DNA from: Kribbella sp. CA-293567
GTDB taxonomy: Bacteria; Actinomycetota; Actinomycetes; Propionibacteriales; Kribbellaceae
Direction: 5' to 3'
NCBI RefSeq assembly: GCF_027627575.1
Contig: NZ_CP114065.1
Span: 7,254,001-7,318,000 of the forward strand
Length of the DNA stretch: 64,000 nt
This document shows, piece by piece, positions 9,541 through 17,562 of this stretch. The position numbers and the translations under genes were made by a program. Positions within the stretch are counted from its first letter, which is position 1. Each line of letters begins with the position of its first letter. The notes beneath the pieces are model-generated. The model had not been told where the DNA came from and made no database searches. It was given only the letters and a program-made list of their open reading frames with translations.

Positions 9541-9900
9541 TCAGATGGCCGAGGCGACGTCCGGGTGGATCTCGAAGACCTTGGTCAGGCCGGTGATCCG
9601 GAAGATCTTCAGCAGTCGTTCCTGGGTGCAGACCAGCGACAGCGAGCCGTCGTGGGTGCGCACCCGTTTCAGTCCGCCGACCAGGACACCGAGGCCGGTG
9701 GAGTCCAGGAACTCCACCCTTTCCAGGTCGACGACGAGGTCGTAGTGCCCTCCGTCGACCAGTGTGACGATGGTTTCGCGGAGCTTCGGCGCGGTGTAGA
9801 CATCGATCTCCCCACCCACCTCGACGACGGTGCGCCCACCCTCTGTGCGCGTCGTCAGCGACAGATCCACTTCGGCCTCCGATCCCGTGAACTGTTGCAT
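9541..9900 (-). CDS. bldG: STAS-domain anti-sigma factor antagonist, BldG-like
   Basis: A 119-residue single-domain STAS protein. The phosphorylation loop reads [13 protein letters not shown] with Ser67 as the expected phospho-acceptor, nearly the signature of Streptomyces BldG, which releases sigma factors by binding unphosphorylated to an anti-sigma factor and controls development and stress responses. The position between the pyrophosphatase gene and the divergent helicase gene matches the Streptomyces bldG locus. Unlike that locus as I recall it, no anti-sigma kinase gene follows: only 238 nt separate this stop from the start of the pyrophosphatase gene. The symbol is assigned from sequence and synteny and should be read as BldG-like. 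Confidence 0.85.
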   Translation of the reverse strand: MQQFTGSEAEVDLSLTTRTEGGRTVVEVGGEIDVYTAPKLRETIVTLVDGGHYDLVVDLERVEFLDSTGLGVLVGGLKRVRTHDGSLSLVCTQERLLKIFRITGLTKVFEIHPDVASAI

Positions 9901-10076
9901 TCAACCATGTACGGACCGTGAGTAGGGCCGTGTGCGAAAACTCTTTCATTTCGGCGCATCCCGCGTCGAGTCGGCCGGCCAAAGTGACGTGTGCATTCGC
10001 ATTTGCACCCGCTTTGCGCATCCGCTCGTGCACTCTCGGATACCGGCTGTCGGTGCCCTTGACTAGGGTCGTTGCC

Positions 10077-12383
10077 GTGAGTGGGGCAGCCGACATCCTC
10101 AAGCGTCTCGCCGCGGGACCGGGCCGCGCCGAGCGGCTGACGCACGTCGAGTCCGTGCCGGCGCGAGTAGGTCAAACGAGTGATTGGCCGCGCTGGGTTC
10201 CGCCGGAGGTGCTCAGCCAACTCGCCGATGCCGGTATCGAGCGGCCCTGGACCCACCAGGTCGCCACCGCCGAGGCGGCGTACGGCGGCAAGCACGTGGT
10301 CGTCGCGACCGGTACGGCGTCCGGCAAGTCGCTGGGCTACCTGCTGCCGGCCTTCACCACCTTGAGCATCGCGCACGCGGCGTCGCCCCACCGGCGGACG
10401 GCGTCCGTTCTGTACCTGTCCCCCACCAAGGCGCTGGCCCACGACCAGTTGCGCGCGGTCTCGGCGTACTCGGTGCCGGGCCTGCGCGCGACGACCCTCG
10501 ACGGCGACTCGGAGCGCAGCGAGCGGGACTGGGCCCGCGATCACGCCACCTATGTACTGAGCAACCCGGACATGATGCACCGGTCCTTGCTGCCGAACCA
10601 CCAACGCTGGGCCAGGTTCCTGGGTTCCTTGCAGTACGTCGTGGTCGACGAGTGTCATCACTACCGAGGCGTGTTCGGCGCGCATGTCGCCGGCGTACTG
10701 CGCCGCCTGCGCCGCGTCTGCGCGCAGTACGGGGCACATCCGATCTTCGTCTGCGCATCGGCGACCGTGGCGGAGCCGGCGGTCTCCGGGGAGCGCCTCA
10801 CCGGCCTGCCGATGGTGGAGGTGCTGCAGGACGGCTCGCCCCGCGGCGGCATCTCCTTCGGTTTGTGGGAGCCGCCCCTCACCTCGCTACGCGGCGAGAA
10901 CGGAGCCCCCGTACGCCGGTCCGCCCCGGCCGAGGTCGCCGACCTGCTGACCGACCTCGTCGTGTCGGGCGTCAGAACAGTGGCGTTCGTCAGGTCCCGG
11001 CGAGGAGCCGAGTCCGTCGCGATGACCGCTCGCGACAACCTGACCGAGATCGACCCTTCACTGAGCGAACAGGTCTCGGCGTACCGGGCCGGCTATCTCC
11101 CGGAGGAGCGGCGGCGACTCGAGAGCATGCTGCAGAGCGGTGAGCTGACCGGAGTGGCCGCGACCAACGCACTCGAGCTCGGGATAGATATCGCCGGGCT
11201 CGACGCAGTACTACTGTCGGGCTGGCCGGGCACCCGTGCCTCGCTCTGGCAGCAAGCAGGACGCGCAGGACGATCGGGCGGCGACGCCTTGGCTCTACTG
11301 GTCGCTCGCGACGACCCGCTCGACACCTATCTGGTGCGGCACCCCGCGGCGATCTTCGGGCGACCTGTCGAGGCGACGGTCTTCAATCCCGAGAACCCCT
11401 ATGTCCTCGGGCCGCAGCTCTGCGCCGCGGCCCAGGAGCTGCCGCTGACTCCGGACGACTACGAGGTCTTCGGCGCGACCACCGAGAGCGTCATCAAGCA
11501 GCTCGTCAAGCAAGGGCTGCTGCGGGAGCGACCCCATGGCTGGTTCTGGACCAGGCGGGACCGGGCGGTCGACGCGATCGACATCCGCTCGGCCGGCGGC
11601 AAGACGGTGCAGATCGTCGAGGACCAGACCGGACGCCTGCTCGGCACTGTCGACGGCGGCTCGGCACATGCGAGCGTGCACGCCGGAGCTGTCTACGTGC
11701 ACGCCGGTGAGTCCTACCTGGTGCGCACGCTCGACCTGGAGAGCCACGCGGCCATCGTGGAGCCGGCGTCGCCGGACTACACCACCTTCGCGCGCGACGT
11801 CACCGAGATCAGCATCCTGGCCACCGAGGAGAGCCGTCAGTGGGGCGCGGCCGAGCTGTCCCGCGGCTGGGTCCAGGTCACCAACCAGGTGATCTCCTTC
11901 CAGCGCAAGCAACTCGTCACCGGCGACGTGCTCGACGAGCAGCCTCTGGACCTGCCCGAGCGCACCCTGCGGACCAAGGCGGTCTGGTGGACGATGCCCG
12001 ACCAACTGATCGAGGAGCTCGGGCTGAGCGACGTACCAGGAGCCGCTCATGCGGCGGAGCACGCGTCGATCGGACTACTGCCGCTGTTCGCCACCTGCGA
12101 CCGGTGGGACATCGGCGGCGTCTCCACCGCCAAGCACGCCGACACCGGCCGGCTCACCGTCTTCGTCTACGACGGGCATCCCGGTGGCGCCGGCTTCGCC
12201 GAACACGGGTACGCCGCGGCGCGTGAGTGGTTGACCGCGACACGGGAAGCGATTGCACACTGTGAGTGCGTTGACGGATGCCCGTCGTGCGTACAGTCAC
12301 CCAAATGTGGGAACGGGAACAACCCGCTCGACAAAGGCGGCGCCGTGGCGCTGCTTACCGCACTCCTTCGCAGTGAGGCCTGA
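10077..12383 (+). CDS. DECH-box helicase of the helicase/secretion neighbourhood family (MrfA/YprA-like)
   Basis: A 768-residue superfamily 2 helicase. Walker A ATGTASGKS lies at 77-85, motif II is DECHHY at about 190, and motif III reads ASAT. The C-terminal third carries a Cys cluster, HCECVDGCPSCVQSPKC near residues 728-744, typical of the DUF1998 zinc-binding region of MrfA-type DNA repair helicases. I chose GTG at 10077: a TAGGGT element at 10064-10069 lies 7 nt before it, fitting a leaderless transcript, while the upstream open extension overlaps the BldG promoter region. The family is named for its constant proximity to Tad-like secretion genes, which occur here 6 kb downstream. Confidence 0.92.
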   Translation: MSGAADILKRLAAGPGRAERLTHVESVPARVGQTSDWPRWVPPEVLSQLADAGIERPWTHQVATAEAAYGGKHVVVATGTASGKSLGYLLPAFTTLSIAHAASPHRRTASVLYLSPTKALAHDQLRAVSAYSVPGLRATTLDGDSERSERDWARDHATYVLSNPDMMHRSLLPNHQRWARFLGSLQYVVVDECHHYRGVFGAHVAGVLRRLRRVCAQYGAHPIFVCASATVAEPAVSGERLTGLPMVEVLQDGSPRGGISFGLWEPPLTSLRGENGAPVRRSAPAEVADLLTDLVVSGVRTVAFVRSRRGAESVAMTARDNLTEIDPSLSEQVSAYRAGYLPEERRRLESMLQSGELTGVAATNALELGIDIAGLDAVLLSGWPGTRASLWQQAGRAGRSGGDALALLVARDDPLDTYLVRHPAAIFGRPVEATVFNPENPYVLGPQLCAAAQELPLTPDDYEVFGATTESVIKQLVKQGLLRERPHGWFWTRRDRAVDAIDIRSAGGKTVQIVEDQTGRLLGTVDGGSAHASVHAGAVYVHAGESYLVRTLDLESHAAIVEPASPDYTTFARDVTEISILATEESRQWGAAELSRGWVQVTNQVISFQRKQLVTGDVLDEQPLDLPERTLRTKAVWWTMPDQLIEELGLSDVPGAAHAAEHASIGLLPLFATCDRWDIGGVSTAKHADTGRLTVFVYDGHPGGAGFAEHGYAAAREWLTATREAIAHCECVDGCPSCVQSPKCGNGNNPLDKGGAVALLTALLRSEA

Positions 12384-12422
12384 AACCTCCAGCACCAGGC
12401 TGCTGGAAGAAAGGCAGCGATC

Positions 12423-12926
12423 ATGCTGGCTCTCGGAATCGTCCTGATCGTCCTTGCCGTCCTGTTCGGCCTGGGCGTCTCGGTCTCGTCCGGCGACTCG
12501 ACCACGATGTCGGTGTTCGGCGTCGACTTCGGACTCGCCGTCCCCACTCTGTTCTTCCTCGGCGCCGCCGCCGGGATCGCCATCACCCTCGGCCTGTGGC
12601 TGACGAAGAAGGGACTCAGCCGCGGCTACCGCCGGCACAAGGAAGTACGCCAGCTCCGCCAGAAGGTGGCCGCCGCCCCCACCGCGGACGGCGACGCTCA
12701 CGGCACCCACGACTCGCGCGACGCCGGCGAGGCGCACGGGCCGGACTCCCGGGAAGACGTCGACACCGCCGGTACTCCGGTCGGACGTCACGCCGCCGAC
12801 CCGGCCTCCACGGATCGTCCCGCCGACGATCCCGACAGCCGGACGGTGGACCTCTCGGCAGGTGACCGGCTGGCCACCGATCGGCACACCGTTGCCGAGG
12901 GCCCCGATTCGAAGCAACCGCACTGA
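12423..12926 (+). CDS. Small membrane protein with long acidic C-terminal tail
   Basis: A 167-residue protein with two membrane segments (about 2-22 and 38-60), a basic stretch (KKGLSRGYRRHKEVRQLRQK) just inside the membrane and a disordered Asp/His/Ala/Thr-rich tail of about 85 residues. The layout resembles small LapA-like envelope proteins, but I see no diagnostic motif. It starts 39 nt after the helicase stop with AGAAAGG upstream and is probably co-transcribed. The tail is rich in DSR, DPADD and HGTHD-type polar runs and looks intrinsically unstructured. Function unknown. Confidence 0.8.
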   Translation: MLALGIVLIVLAVLFGLGVSVSSGDSTTMSVFGVDFGLAVPTLFFLGAAAGIAITLGLWLTKKGLSRGYRRHKEVRQLRQKVAAAPTADGDAHGTHDSRDAGEAHGPDSREDVDTAGTPVGRHAADPASTDRPADDPDSRTVDLSAGDRLATDRHTVAEGPDSKQPH

Positions 12927-12940
12927 CGCCCGCCAGCTGA

Positions 12941-12974
12941 GCCGGTTTCACCTTCTCCGGAAGCTGAAACCGGC
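12941..12974 (+). terminator. Hairpin terminator
   Basis: Perfect 10-bp inverted repeat GCCGGTTTCA at 12941-12950 and its complement at 12965-12974 with a 14-nt loop, 14 nt after the stop of the small membrane protein gene. It closes the helicase transcript; no U-run follows. Confidence 0.65.
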
Positions 12975-13360
12975 CATCCGGGGAACGTGCCCCCGAGCCA
13001 GAACTGTTGTAAAGTATCGATCCTGGCACAGCCGCCGCTCAGCCGCGGCACGGCCAGCACGCAGGCGCATATCGATGCCCTGCGCAACGATTGACCGATG
13101 GCAGTTAGTTGCCATTGGCATCAAGTTCCCGCTGATCTCGATAGCCACCCCCGACGGACCTGTGCACTACTGGTCGTGGCGTCAACGTCGCGTTGAGTCA
13201 CCATCGGCCTTCCGGGCCCACCGCCTCCTCGATCGGGGGATCGACCCGCAGTCAGCCCCAGTACCTGGGCCTGCCGCGGTTCCGGAACCGGTGCACGCGC
13301 TTTCGCTTCGGGGTCCCGACGACCTGACGCCGCGAGATGGCACGACCTCTGGAGGTTGTC
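12975..13360. other. Noncoding upstream region of the ricin-like secreted protein gene
   Basis: This 386-nt stretch holds a relatively AT-rich patch, TTGTAAAGTATCG at about 13009-13021, containing a plausible -10 (TAAAGT), and a perfect 12-bp palindrome GGTTCCGGAACC at 13278-13289 that could be an operator for the gene at 13361. A 99-codon frame beginning ATG at 13075 has no ribosome binding site and does not show the strong third-position GC preference of its neighbours, so it is not called. Confidence 0.4.
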
Positions 13361-14122
13361 TTGATCATCCGTAAGATTCTGAGCCGCACCGGCGTCACGG
13401 TCCTCGCCGTCAGCGTCGCCCTGGCCACCGCGATCCCCGCTCAGGCGGCGGCCCCGGCACCGGCCGACCCACCGGGCGTCGAGGTCGGCGTGGTGAAGCA
13501 GATCGCCAACCGCGCGGACACCCGGTACTGCCTGACCTTCGTCACGTCCAACAAGGTCCCGATGGCGGTGATGATGGCTTGCGCTCCGGGCAAGGAGGGC
13601 AAGACGCAGGAATGGGTGATGACCGACAAGGGCCAGTTGCAGGTCGCGATGAGCAAGAGCGTCGGTGGCGCCCTTGCCCGGACCGGAGCCTGCCTGGACA
13701 CCGGTGCGGACCTGGTCGCCACTCCGAAGGGTGCACCGGTCCTGGTGCTGCCCTGCCGGGACGGTGACGGACAGAAGTGGAACTACGACGAGACCTCCGG
13801 GTCGTTCGTCAACGCAGCGAACGGAATGGCACTCAGCTCGCTGCTCGGCAAGGGCGTGAAGAAGCAGGCGCAGCCGACCGGCGCCCAGTCGGCCAGCGGG
13901 GCGACGTACCAGGGCTGGAGCGCTCTGCCGCTGCCGGGTCTGGACATCCTCGGCGCGGTACTGGCACTCGTGAACGCACTACTGGCATCGCTGGGCCTGG
14001 CCCTGCCGCTGCCGATCGCGAACGCCGCGACGAGCCTGTTCAGCCTGATCCAGGCCAAGAGTCCGGTTCCGGCCCAGATGACGACTCTGCCCAAGCAGAT
14101 GATGCAGCTGGCCCAGAGGTAA
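13361..14122 (+). CDS. Secreted protein with ricin-type beta-trefoil-like region
   Basis: The start is TTG at 13361, preceded by GGAGG at 13351-13355 (5-nt spacing); an ATG 24 nt upstream overlaps that site and gives a poorer signal. The 253-residue product has a Sec signal peptide (about 1-29, ending PAQA). Residues about 45-150 contain paired Cys and the CLDTGADL ... VLPCRDGDGQKW pattern of ricin-type carbohydrate-binding trefoil repeats, including the QxW-like element QKWNYD. The C-terminal 80 residues hold a hydrophobic Leu/Ala-rich segment (about 195-230), possibly a membrane anchor. A strong terminator follows. It is probably an extracellular sugar-binding or wall-associated protein. 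Confidence 0.8.
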   Translation: MIIRKILSRTGVTVLAVSVALATAIPAQAAAPAPADPPGVEVGVVKQIANRADTRYCLTFVTSNKVPMAVMMACAPGKEGKTQEWVMTDKGQLQVAMSKSVGGALARTGACLDTGADLVATPKGAPVLVLPCRDGDGQKWNYDETSGSFVNAANGMALSSLLGKGVKKQAQPTGAQSASGATYQGWSALPLPGLDILGAVLALVNALLASLGLALPLPIANAATSLFSLIQAKSPVPAQMTTLPKQMMQLAQR

Positions 14123-14149
14123 TCAGGAGGATCCTCAGCCACACAGAGG

Positions 14150-14184
14150 AGGGCCGGCCCCGACAGACTGTCGGGGCCGGCCCT
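14150..14184. terminator. Strong bidirectional terminator
   Basis: Perfect 16-bp stem AGGGCCGGCCCCGACA at 14150-14165 and its complement at 14169-14184, with a 3-nt loop, followed on the plus strand by TTCCTTTC. It ends the ricin-like gene (plus strand) and can also end the short transcript reading the opposite way through the 24-codon ORF at 14274-14348. Confidence 0.85.
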
Positions 14185-14273
14185 TTCCTTTCGGTTCATG
14201 AACCGCGGTGGTCAGATTCTCAGTGGTAGGCGATCCGCTGCTTGCGCGTCAGCGGAGATGCCCCGTCGGGTGG

Positions 14274-14348
14274 TCACCACCAGCAGTGGTGGTGCCAGTG
14301 GTGCCAGTGGTAGCCACCGAGCAGGTCGTGGAGAAGTCCTCCGAGCAT
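14274..14348 (-). CDS. 24-residue His/Trp-rich micropeptide, unrecognised
   Basis: On the minus strand an ATG at 14346-14348 opens a 24-codon frame ending TGA at 14274-14276. A near-perfect Shine-Dalgarno GGAGGTGA sits with GGAGG 9 nt before the ATG, and a TTGAGT-17-TAGATA promoter lies about 65 nt upstream, so this looks like a dedicated transcription unit closed by the hairpin at 14150-14184. The peptide has a hydrophobic Leu/Gly N-terminal half and then HWHHWHHHCWW, giving seven His, four Trp and one Cys in total. Such a cluster could bind transition metals or act at a membrane, but I recognise no family. It could instead be a regulatory leader, though no gene follows on that strand. Confidence 0.6.
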   Translation of the reverse strand: MLGGLLHDLLGGYHWHHWHHHCWW

Positions 14349-14412
14349 TTGTCTTCACCTCCGATCCGATGATCCGATCGGCACTGACGCTACCTCCCGT
14401 TCTCACGGTCTG

Positions 14413-14441
14413 TATCTACCCAGCTACTCTTTGTGACTCAA
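14413..14441 (-). promoter_or_regulatory. Sigma-70-like promoter for the 24-residue His/Trp-rich ORF
   Basis: On the minus strand TTGAGT (14436-14441) and TAGATA (14413-14418) are separated by exactly 17 nt, in a patch of lower GC than its surroundings. Transcription would start near 14406, leaving a leader of about 58 nt that contains the strong ribosome binding site of the 14348 start. Confidence 0.6.
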
Positions 14442-14625
14442 CCGCGAGCGAGCTTTAACTTTTCCGCAACGCGTTGCGCCTGGATCGGACTTGACGCCGA
14501 CCGGCCACTTCCGGGTGGTAGCCGAGGGCAACGCTTGACGGGCCGCTCGGGAGGCTTCACAAAGTTCCTGACGGGGTGCCAAGGTGAACCGGCACTGACT
14601 GCACCGACCCGCGAGGAGCCTTCTG

Positions 14626-14757
14626 ATGCGACGTAGTCCGCGCTTGTTCCAGCCAGCCGTACTCGGCTCGGCCGGTGTGCGGCCGGTGGTCGCGGAGAAC
14701 CGTGTCCTGCTGTACTCCGGCGAACTGCGGGCTCGTCAGCCTTTCGTGGCCTACTGA
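14626..14757 (+). CDS. 43-residue protein translationally coupled to the PHP hydrolase gene
   Basis: ATG at 14626 has GAGGAG at 14613-14618 (7-nt spacing). The frame encodes 43 residues (MRRSPRLFQP at the start, ARQPFVAY at the end) and its TGA overlaps the ATG of the downstream PHP-domain gene in a TGATG junction. The downstream gene has no ribosome binding site of its own, so ribosomes ending here probably reinitiate there. The peptide is basic and lacks a signal peptide; no family is recognised. It may be a genuine small protein or mainly a coupling device. Confidence 0.6.
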   Translation: MRRSPRLFQPAVLGSAGVRPVVAENRVLLYSGELRARQPFVAY

Positions 14758-16007
14758 TGGCGGTCACGACGTACCGGCAACGCTGGACGCTCGACGACCG
14801 GGCCGAGTCGGTCTGGCACTCGTTGCCGGTCGACATCCCGCCAGGCTGCCCCGGGCTGTCGGTGACGCTGACTGTGCCCAACGTCGAAGGTGCGGTGGTT
14901 GACCTCGGCTGCGAGGGCGCCGACGGCTGGCGCGGGTGGTCCGGCGGCGCGCGACAGACCTTCGCCATTACTCCGACCGCCGCCACCCCCGGCTACCTGG
15001 CCGGCGAACTGGAGCCCGGCATCTGGTTCGTGGTGATCGGCCTGCACCGCGTGCCGCTCGACGGCGTCGAGCTGGTCGTCGAAGCAGTCACCGGCCCGGT
15101 CTCGGTCATCCCCGGCCTCGACGGGTACGCCGCGCTGACGGCGGCTGTCGGCGTACCGGCTCGGCCGCCGCGTCGCGTGCTACCTGCTGCCGACGGACTG
15201 CGGTGGATCGCAGGCGACTTCCACGCGCACTCGCTGCACTCGGACGGCTCCACCCCGATCGCGAACCTGGCCGCCTTGGGCGTCTCGGCGGGGCTCGATG
15301 TCATGGCGATCACCGACCACAACACCGAGGCTCACCACTTGGAACTCCCGGGACTGGGCCGGCGGTTCGGCATCGGCTTGATTCCAGGCCAGGAGGTGAC
15401 CACCGACACCGGTCACGCGAACGCCTTCGGCGAGATCGGCGTCATCGACTTCCGCCGGCCGGCCTCCACGTGGGTGACCGAGGTGGCCCGCCGCGGCGGC
15501 CTTCTCTCGATCAACCACCCCCTGAGCGGCGACTGCGCCTGGCGCCACCCGCTCCCCGAACACCCACCCCTCGCTGAGGTCTGGCACTCCTCCTGGCTCG
15601 ACCACCGCTGGGGTGGACCGGTCGCCTGGTGGCAGGCCTGGGGCCTCGGCGCTACCACTCCCATTGGTGGTAGTGACTACCACAACCCCAGCTCCCTCAC
15701 CACGCCTGGTATCCCGACCACCTGGCTGGCCATCGACGCGTCCGCCGAGGCCCCCGACGAACTCGTCCCCGCCGTGCTGGAAGCCCTGGCCGCCGGCCGC
15801 ACCGCGATCTCGGCCGGCTACGACGCCCCCGTCGTCCTCCACAACGCCAACGAACTCGTCGTCATCGACGCCCCCAACACCCTGCTGCTGACCCCCGACG
15901 GCGCCCGCCACTCCATCAGCTCGTCGTACGAGACTGTGCCGGCCCCCGTTGCCACCGGCACAGTCCTCATGACCCACGACAACCGAGTCCTCTCTCTCAC
16001 CAACTGA
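14757..16007 (+). CDS. CehA/McbA-type PHP-domain metallohydrolase
   Basis: A 416-residue protein. Residues 1-145 form a beta-sandwich-like N-terminal domain. The PHP domain begins with FHAHSLHSDG at about residues 156-165 and continues with ITDHN at about 184-188, ISINHP-like SINHPLSGD and GGSDYHN, all metal-ligand motifs of the polymerase-and-histidinol-phosphatase fold. Members hydrolyse phosphoesters or, in CehA/McbA, carbamate esters; the substrate here cannot be told. No signal peptide is visible, so it should be cytoplasmic. Translation depends on the overlapping 43-codon ORF upstream. Confidence 0.87.
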   Translation: MAVTTYRQRWTLDDRAESVWHSLPVDIPPGCPGLSVTLTVPNVEGAVVDLGCEGADGWRGWSGGARQTFAITPTAATPGYLAGELEPGIWFVVIGLHRVPLDGVELVVEAVTGPVSVIPGLDGYAALTAAVGVPARPPRRVLPAADGLRWIAGDFHAHSLHSDGSTPIANLAALGVSAGLDVMAITDHNTEAHHLELPGLGRRFGIGLIPGQEVTTDTGHANAFGEIGVIDFRRPASTWVTEVARRGGLLSINHPLSGDCAWRHPLPEHPPLAEVWHSSWLDHRWGGPVAWWQAWGLGATTPIGGSDYHNPSSLTTPGIPTTWLAIDASAEAPDELVPAVLEALAAGRTAISAGYDAPVVLHNANELVVIDAPNTLLLTPDGARHSISSSYETVPAPVATGTVLMTHDNRVLSLTN

Positions 16008-16145
16008 GACCGGTCAACGGCCGGACCTCCCATCGGTCTTCGAGCTTCGGGTGATGCTGACGGCTTCGACTTTGGGCGATGCGGTAACTGCGCTGGGCAA
16101 TCCCGGATGAATCCGGACGGTCCCGGCGTGGTGCGGGCGCTGCCC

Positions 16146-16178
16146 GGTCGCGATCTGGTCGCAATCTGGTAGAGATGT
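16146..16178 (+). repeat. Three 11-bp direct repeats upstream of the response regulator gene
   Basis: GGTCGCGATCT (16146-16156), GGTCGCAATCT (16157-16167) and a weaker GGTAGAGATGT (16168-16178) follow each other without gaps. The 11-bp period places the units on one face of the helix, as in tandem regulator sites of OmpR- or SARP-type proteins. They lie about 115 nt before the gene at 16292. Confidence 0.45.
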
Positions 16179-16291
16179 GCCGTTGATGTGGACGGCGTGA
16201 GTTTCGGCCATCCATGATCTGGACCCGATGTCTTGCCCATCTCCTCCCGGACGCACTTCCCCGGCGCCCGGACGGCCCCCCGGAGGCTCGT

Positions 16292-16912
16292 TTGCCCGAC
16301 CGCATCCGGCTGCTCCTGGTCGATGACCAGATCCTCAGCCGAGGCGTGCTCAGAAGCGGTCTGGAACGCGAGCAGGATCTGGAGGTCGTTGCCGAACTCA
16401 ACCGCACCGACGACGTGGTCCGCGCCGCGAAACAGCACCGCGCCAACGTCGCACTGGTCGACACCGCCGGTCCCGGCAGCAACAGCATCACCGTCACCAC
16501 CGAGCTGCGTTCGTCGATGCCGGAGTGCCGCGTCGTCATGCTCACCACCTTCGGCCGCCCCGGCCACCTGCGTCGCGGCCTCGAAGCCGGCGCCAAGGGT
16601 TTCGCCCTCAAAGGCAGCCCCGCTCCCCAGCTCGCCGACGCCGTACGCCGGGTGCACCTCGGCCTCCGAGTCGTCGACGCCGACCTCCGAGCCGAAACTC
16701 TCCAGTACACCGAGACTCCCCTGAACGACGGCGAGACCGACACCCTCCGAGCGGCCCGCAACGGCGGAACCATCGCCCTGATGGCCCGCAACCTCCAGGT
16801 CTCCGAACGAGTCGTCCGCACCCGACTGTGGTCCGCCATCGGCAAAACCGGTGCCCGCACCCGAGCCGACGCCATCCAGATAGCCGACCGCAACGGCTGG
16901 CTCCTCGACTGA
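16292..16912 (+). CDS. NarL-type response regulator with degenerate output domain
   Basis: TTG at 16292 has GGAGG at 16282-16286 and yields a 206-residue protein of normal NarL-family length. The receiver domain has the acidic pair D11/D12, phospho-acceptor Asp57 (ALVDTAG), switch Thr near 85 and Lys107 (ALKGS), so it should be phosphorylatable. The C-terminal 60 residues occupy the place of a LuxR helix-turn-helix, but the usual LTxRExEVL start and TVKxH recognition helix are replaced by LNDGETDTLRA and RVVRTRLWSAI, so DNA binding may be altered or lost. No sensor kinase gene is adjacent. Confidence 0.82.
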   Translation: MPDRIRLLLVDDQILSRGVLRSGLEREQDLEVVAELNRTDDVVRAAKQHRANVALVDTAGPGSNSITVTTELRSSMPECRVVMLTTFGRPGHLRRGLEAGAKGFALKGSPAPQLADAVRRVHLGLRVVDADLRAETLQYTETPLNDGETDTLRAARNGGTIALMARNLQVSERVVRTRLWSAIGKTGARTRADAIQIADRNGWLLD

Positions 16913-16971
16913 CCCGGCGTGCGAAGCTGAGTTGAGTCACAGGTTGGGTCGTTCGACCGGGAGGTGCTGAG

Positions 16972-17364
16972 GTGTCCAGCAAGTTCACCGAGCTGGCGAT
17001 CGACTGTGCCGATCCGCAAGCTCTCGCTCAGTTCTGGTGTGCCGTTCTCGGCTACGAAGTACTGGACACGGAGGAAGCGGACGGCGCCATCAGCATCGGC
17101 TCTCCGCTGGCGCCCGAGGGCAAGGCGCATCCTGGACCGGTGCCACCGATCCTGACCTTCGCACCGGTACCCGAAGGCAAGGTCGTCAAGAACAGACTCC
17201 ACCTCGACCTCAATCCCACCGACCGGGACCAAGCCGAAGAGGTCCGCCGCCTGCTCGATCTCGGTGCCCGCCACGCTGACGTCGGTCAAGGTGACCGGAG
17301 CTGGGTGACCCTCGCCGACCCGGAGGGCAACGAGTTCTGCATCCTGGCCAGCCGTCAGCCCTAG
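16972..17364 (+). CDS. VOC (glyoxalase-like) family protein
   Basis: A 130-residue protein with the paired beta-alpha-beta-beta-beta pattern of the vicinal-oxygen-chelate fold: FTELAIDCADPQALAQFW at the start, LHLDLNPTDR in the middle and WVTLADPEGNEFCIL near the end, typical of the Glyoxalase_6 group common in actinomycetes. The start is GTG at 16972 after a GGGAGG site. Proteins of this group range from lyases to antibiotic-binding resistance proteins, and the ligand cannot be inferred. It is a single-gene unit 59 nt after the response regulator. Confidence 0.85.
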   Translation: MSSKFTELAIDCADPQALAQFWCAVLGYEVLDTEEADGAISIGSPLAPEGKAHPGPVPPILTFAPVPEGKVVKNRLHLDLNPTDRDQAEEVRRLLDLGARHADVGQGDRSWVTLADPEGNEFCILASRQP

Positions 17365-17430
17365 CCGCACACCGAACCGACCAGCGCCGGCGATCGGACT
17401 CCGCGACCCCATCCTGGCCGCCAGCACCAG

Positions 17431-17545
17431 CGGCTGGGGTGTCGAGAGGTGTTGGTCGCGTCGGGGCCTGCTGCTGGGGTGGCGAGAGGTGTTGGTCAGG
17501 ACTCGCGGCTGGGTGTTGAAAGGTAGTGGTGGCGTCGGGTCCTGC
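17431..17545. repeat. Three imperfect tandem repeats of about 35-40 bp
   Basis: Blocks beginning near 17433, 17473 and 17508 share GCTGGG(G)TG, a (G/A)AGAGGTGTTGGT-like core and TCGGG(G/T)CCTGC. They lie just beyond the stop of the NYN-like gene, in a region without a supported gene. The repeats could reflect replication slippage or the decayed Pro-rich C-terminus of a formerly longer protein on the minus strand. Confidence 0.5.
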
Positions 17546-17562
17546 GGCTGCGCAGGTGTGTG

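Noticed and set aside
12862-13374. Open frame in the gap before the ricin-like gene, with an internal ATG at 13075
   Set aside because: No ribosome binding site, codon use unlike neighbours, and the end overlaps the true start region of the next gene.
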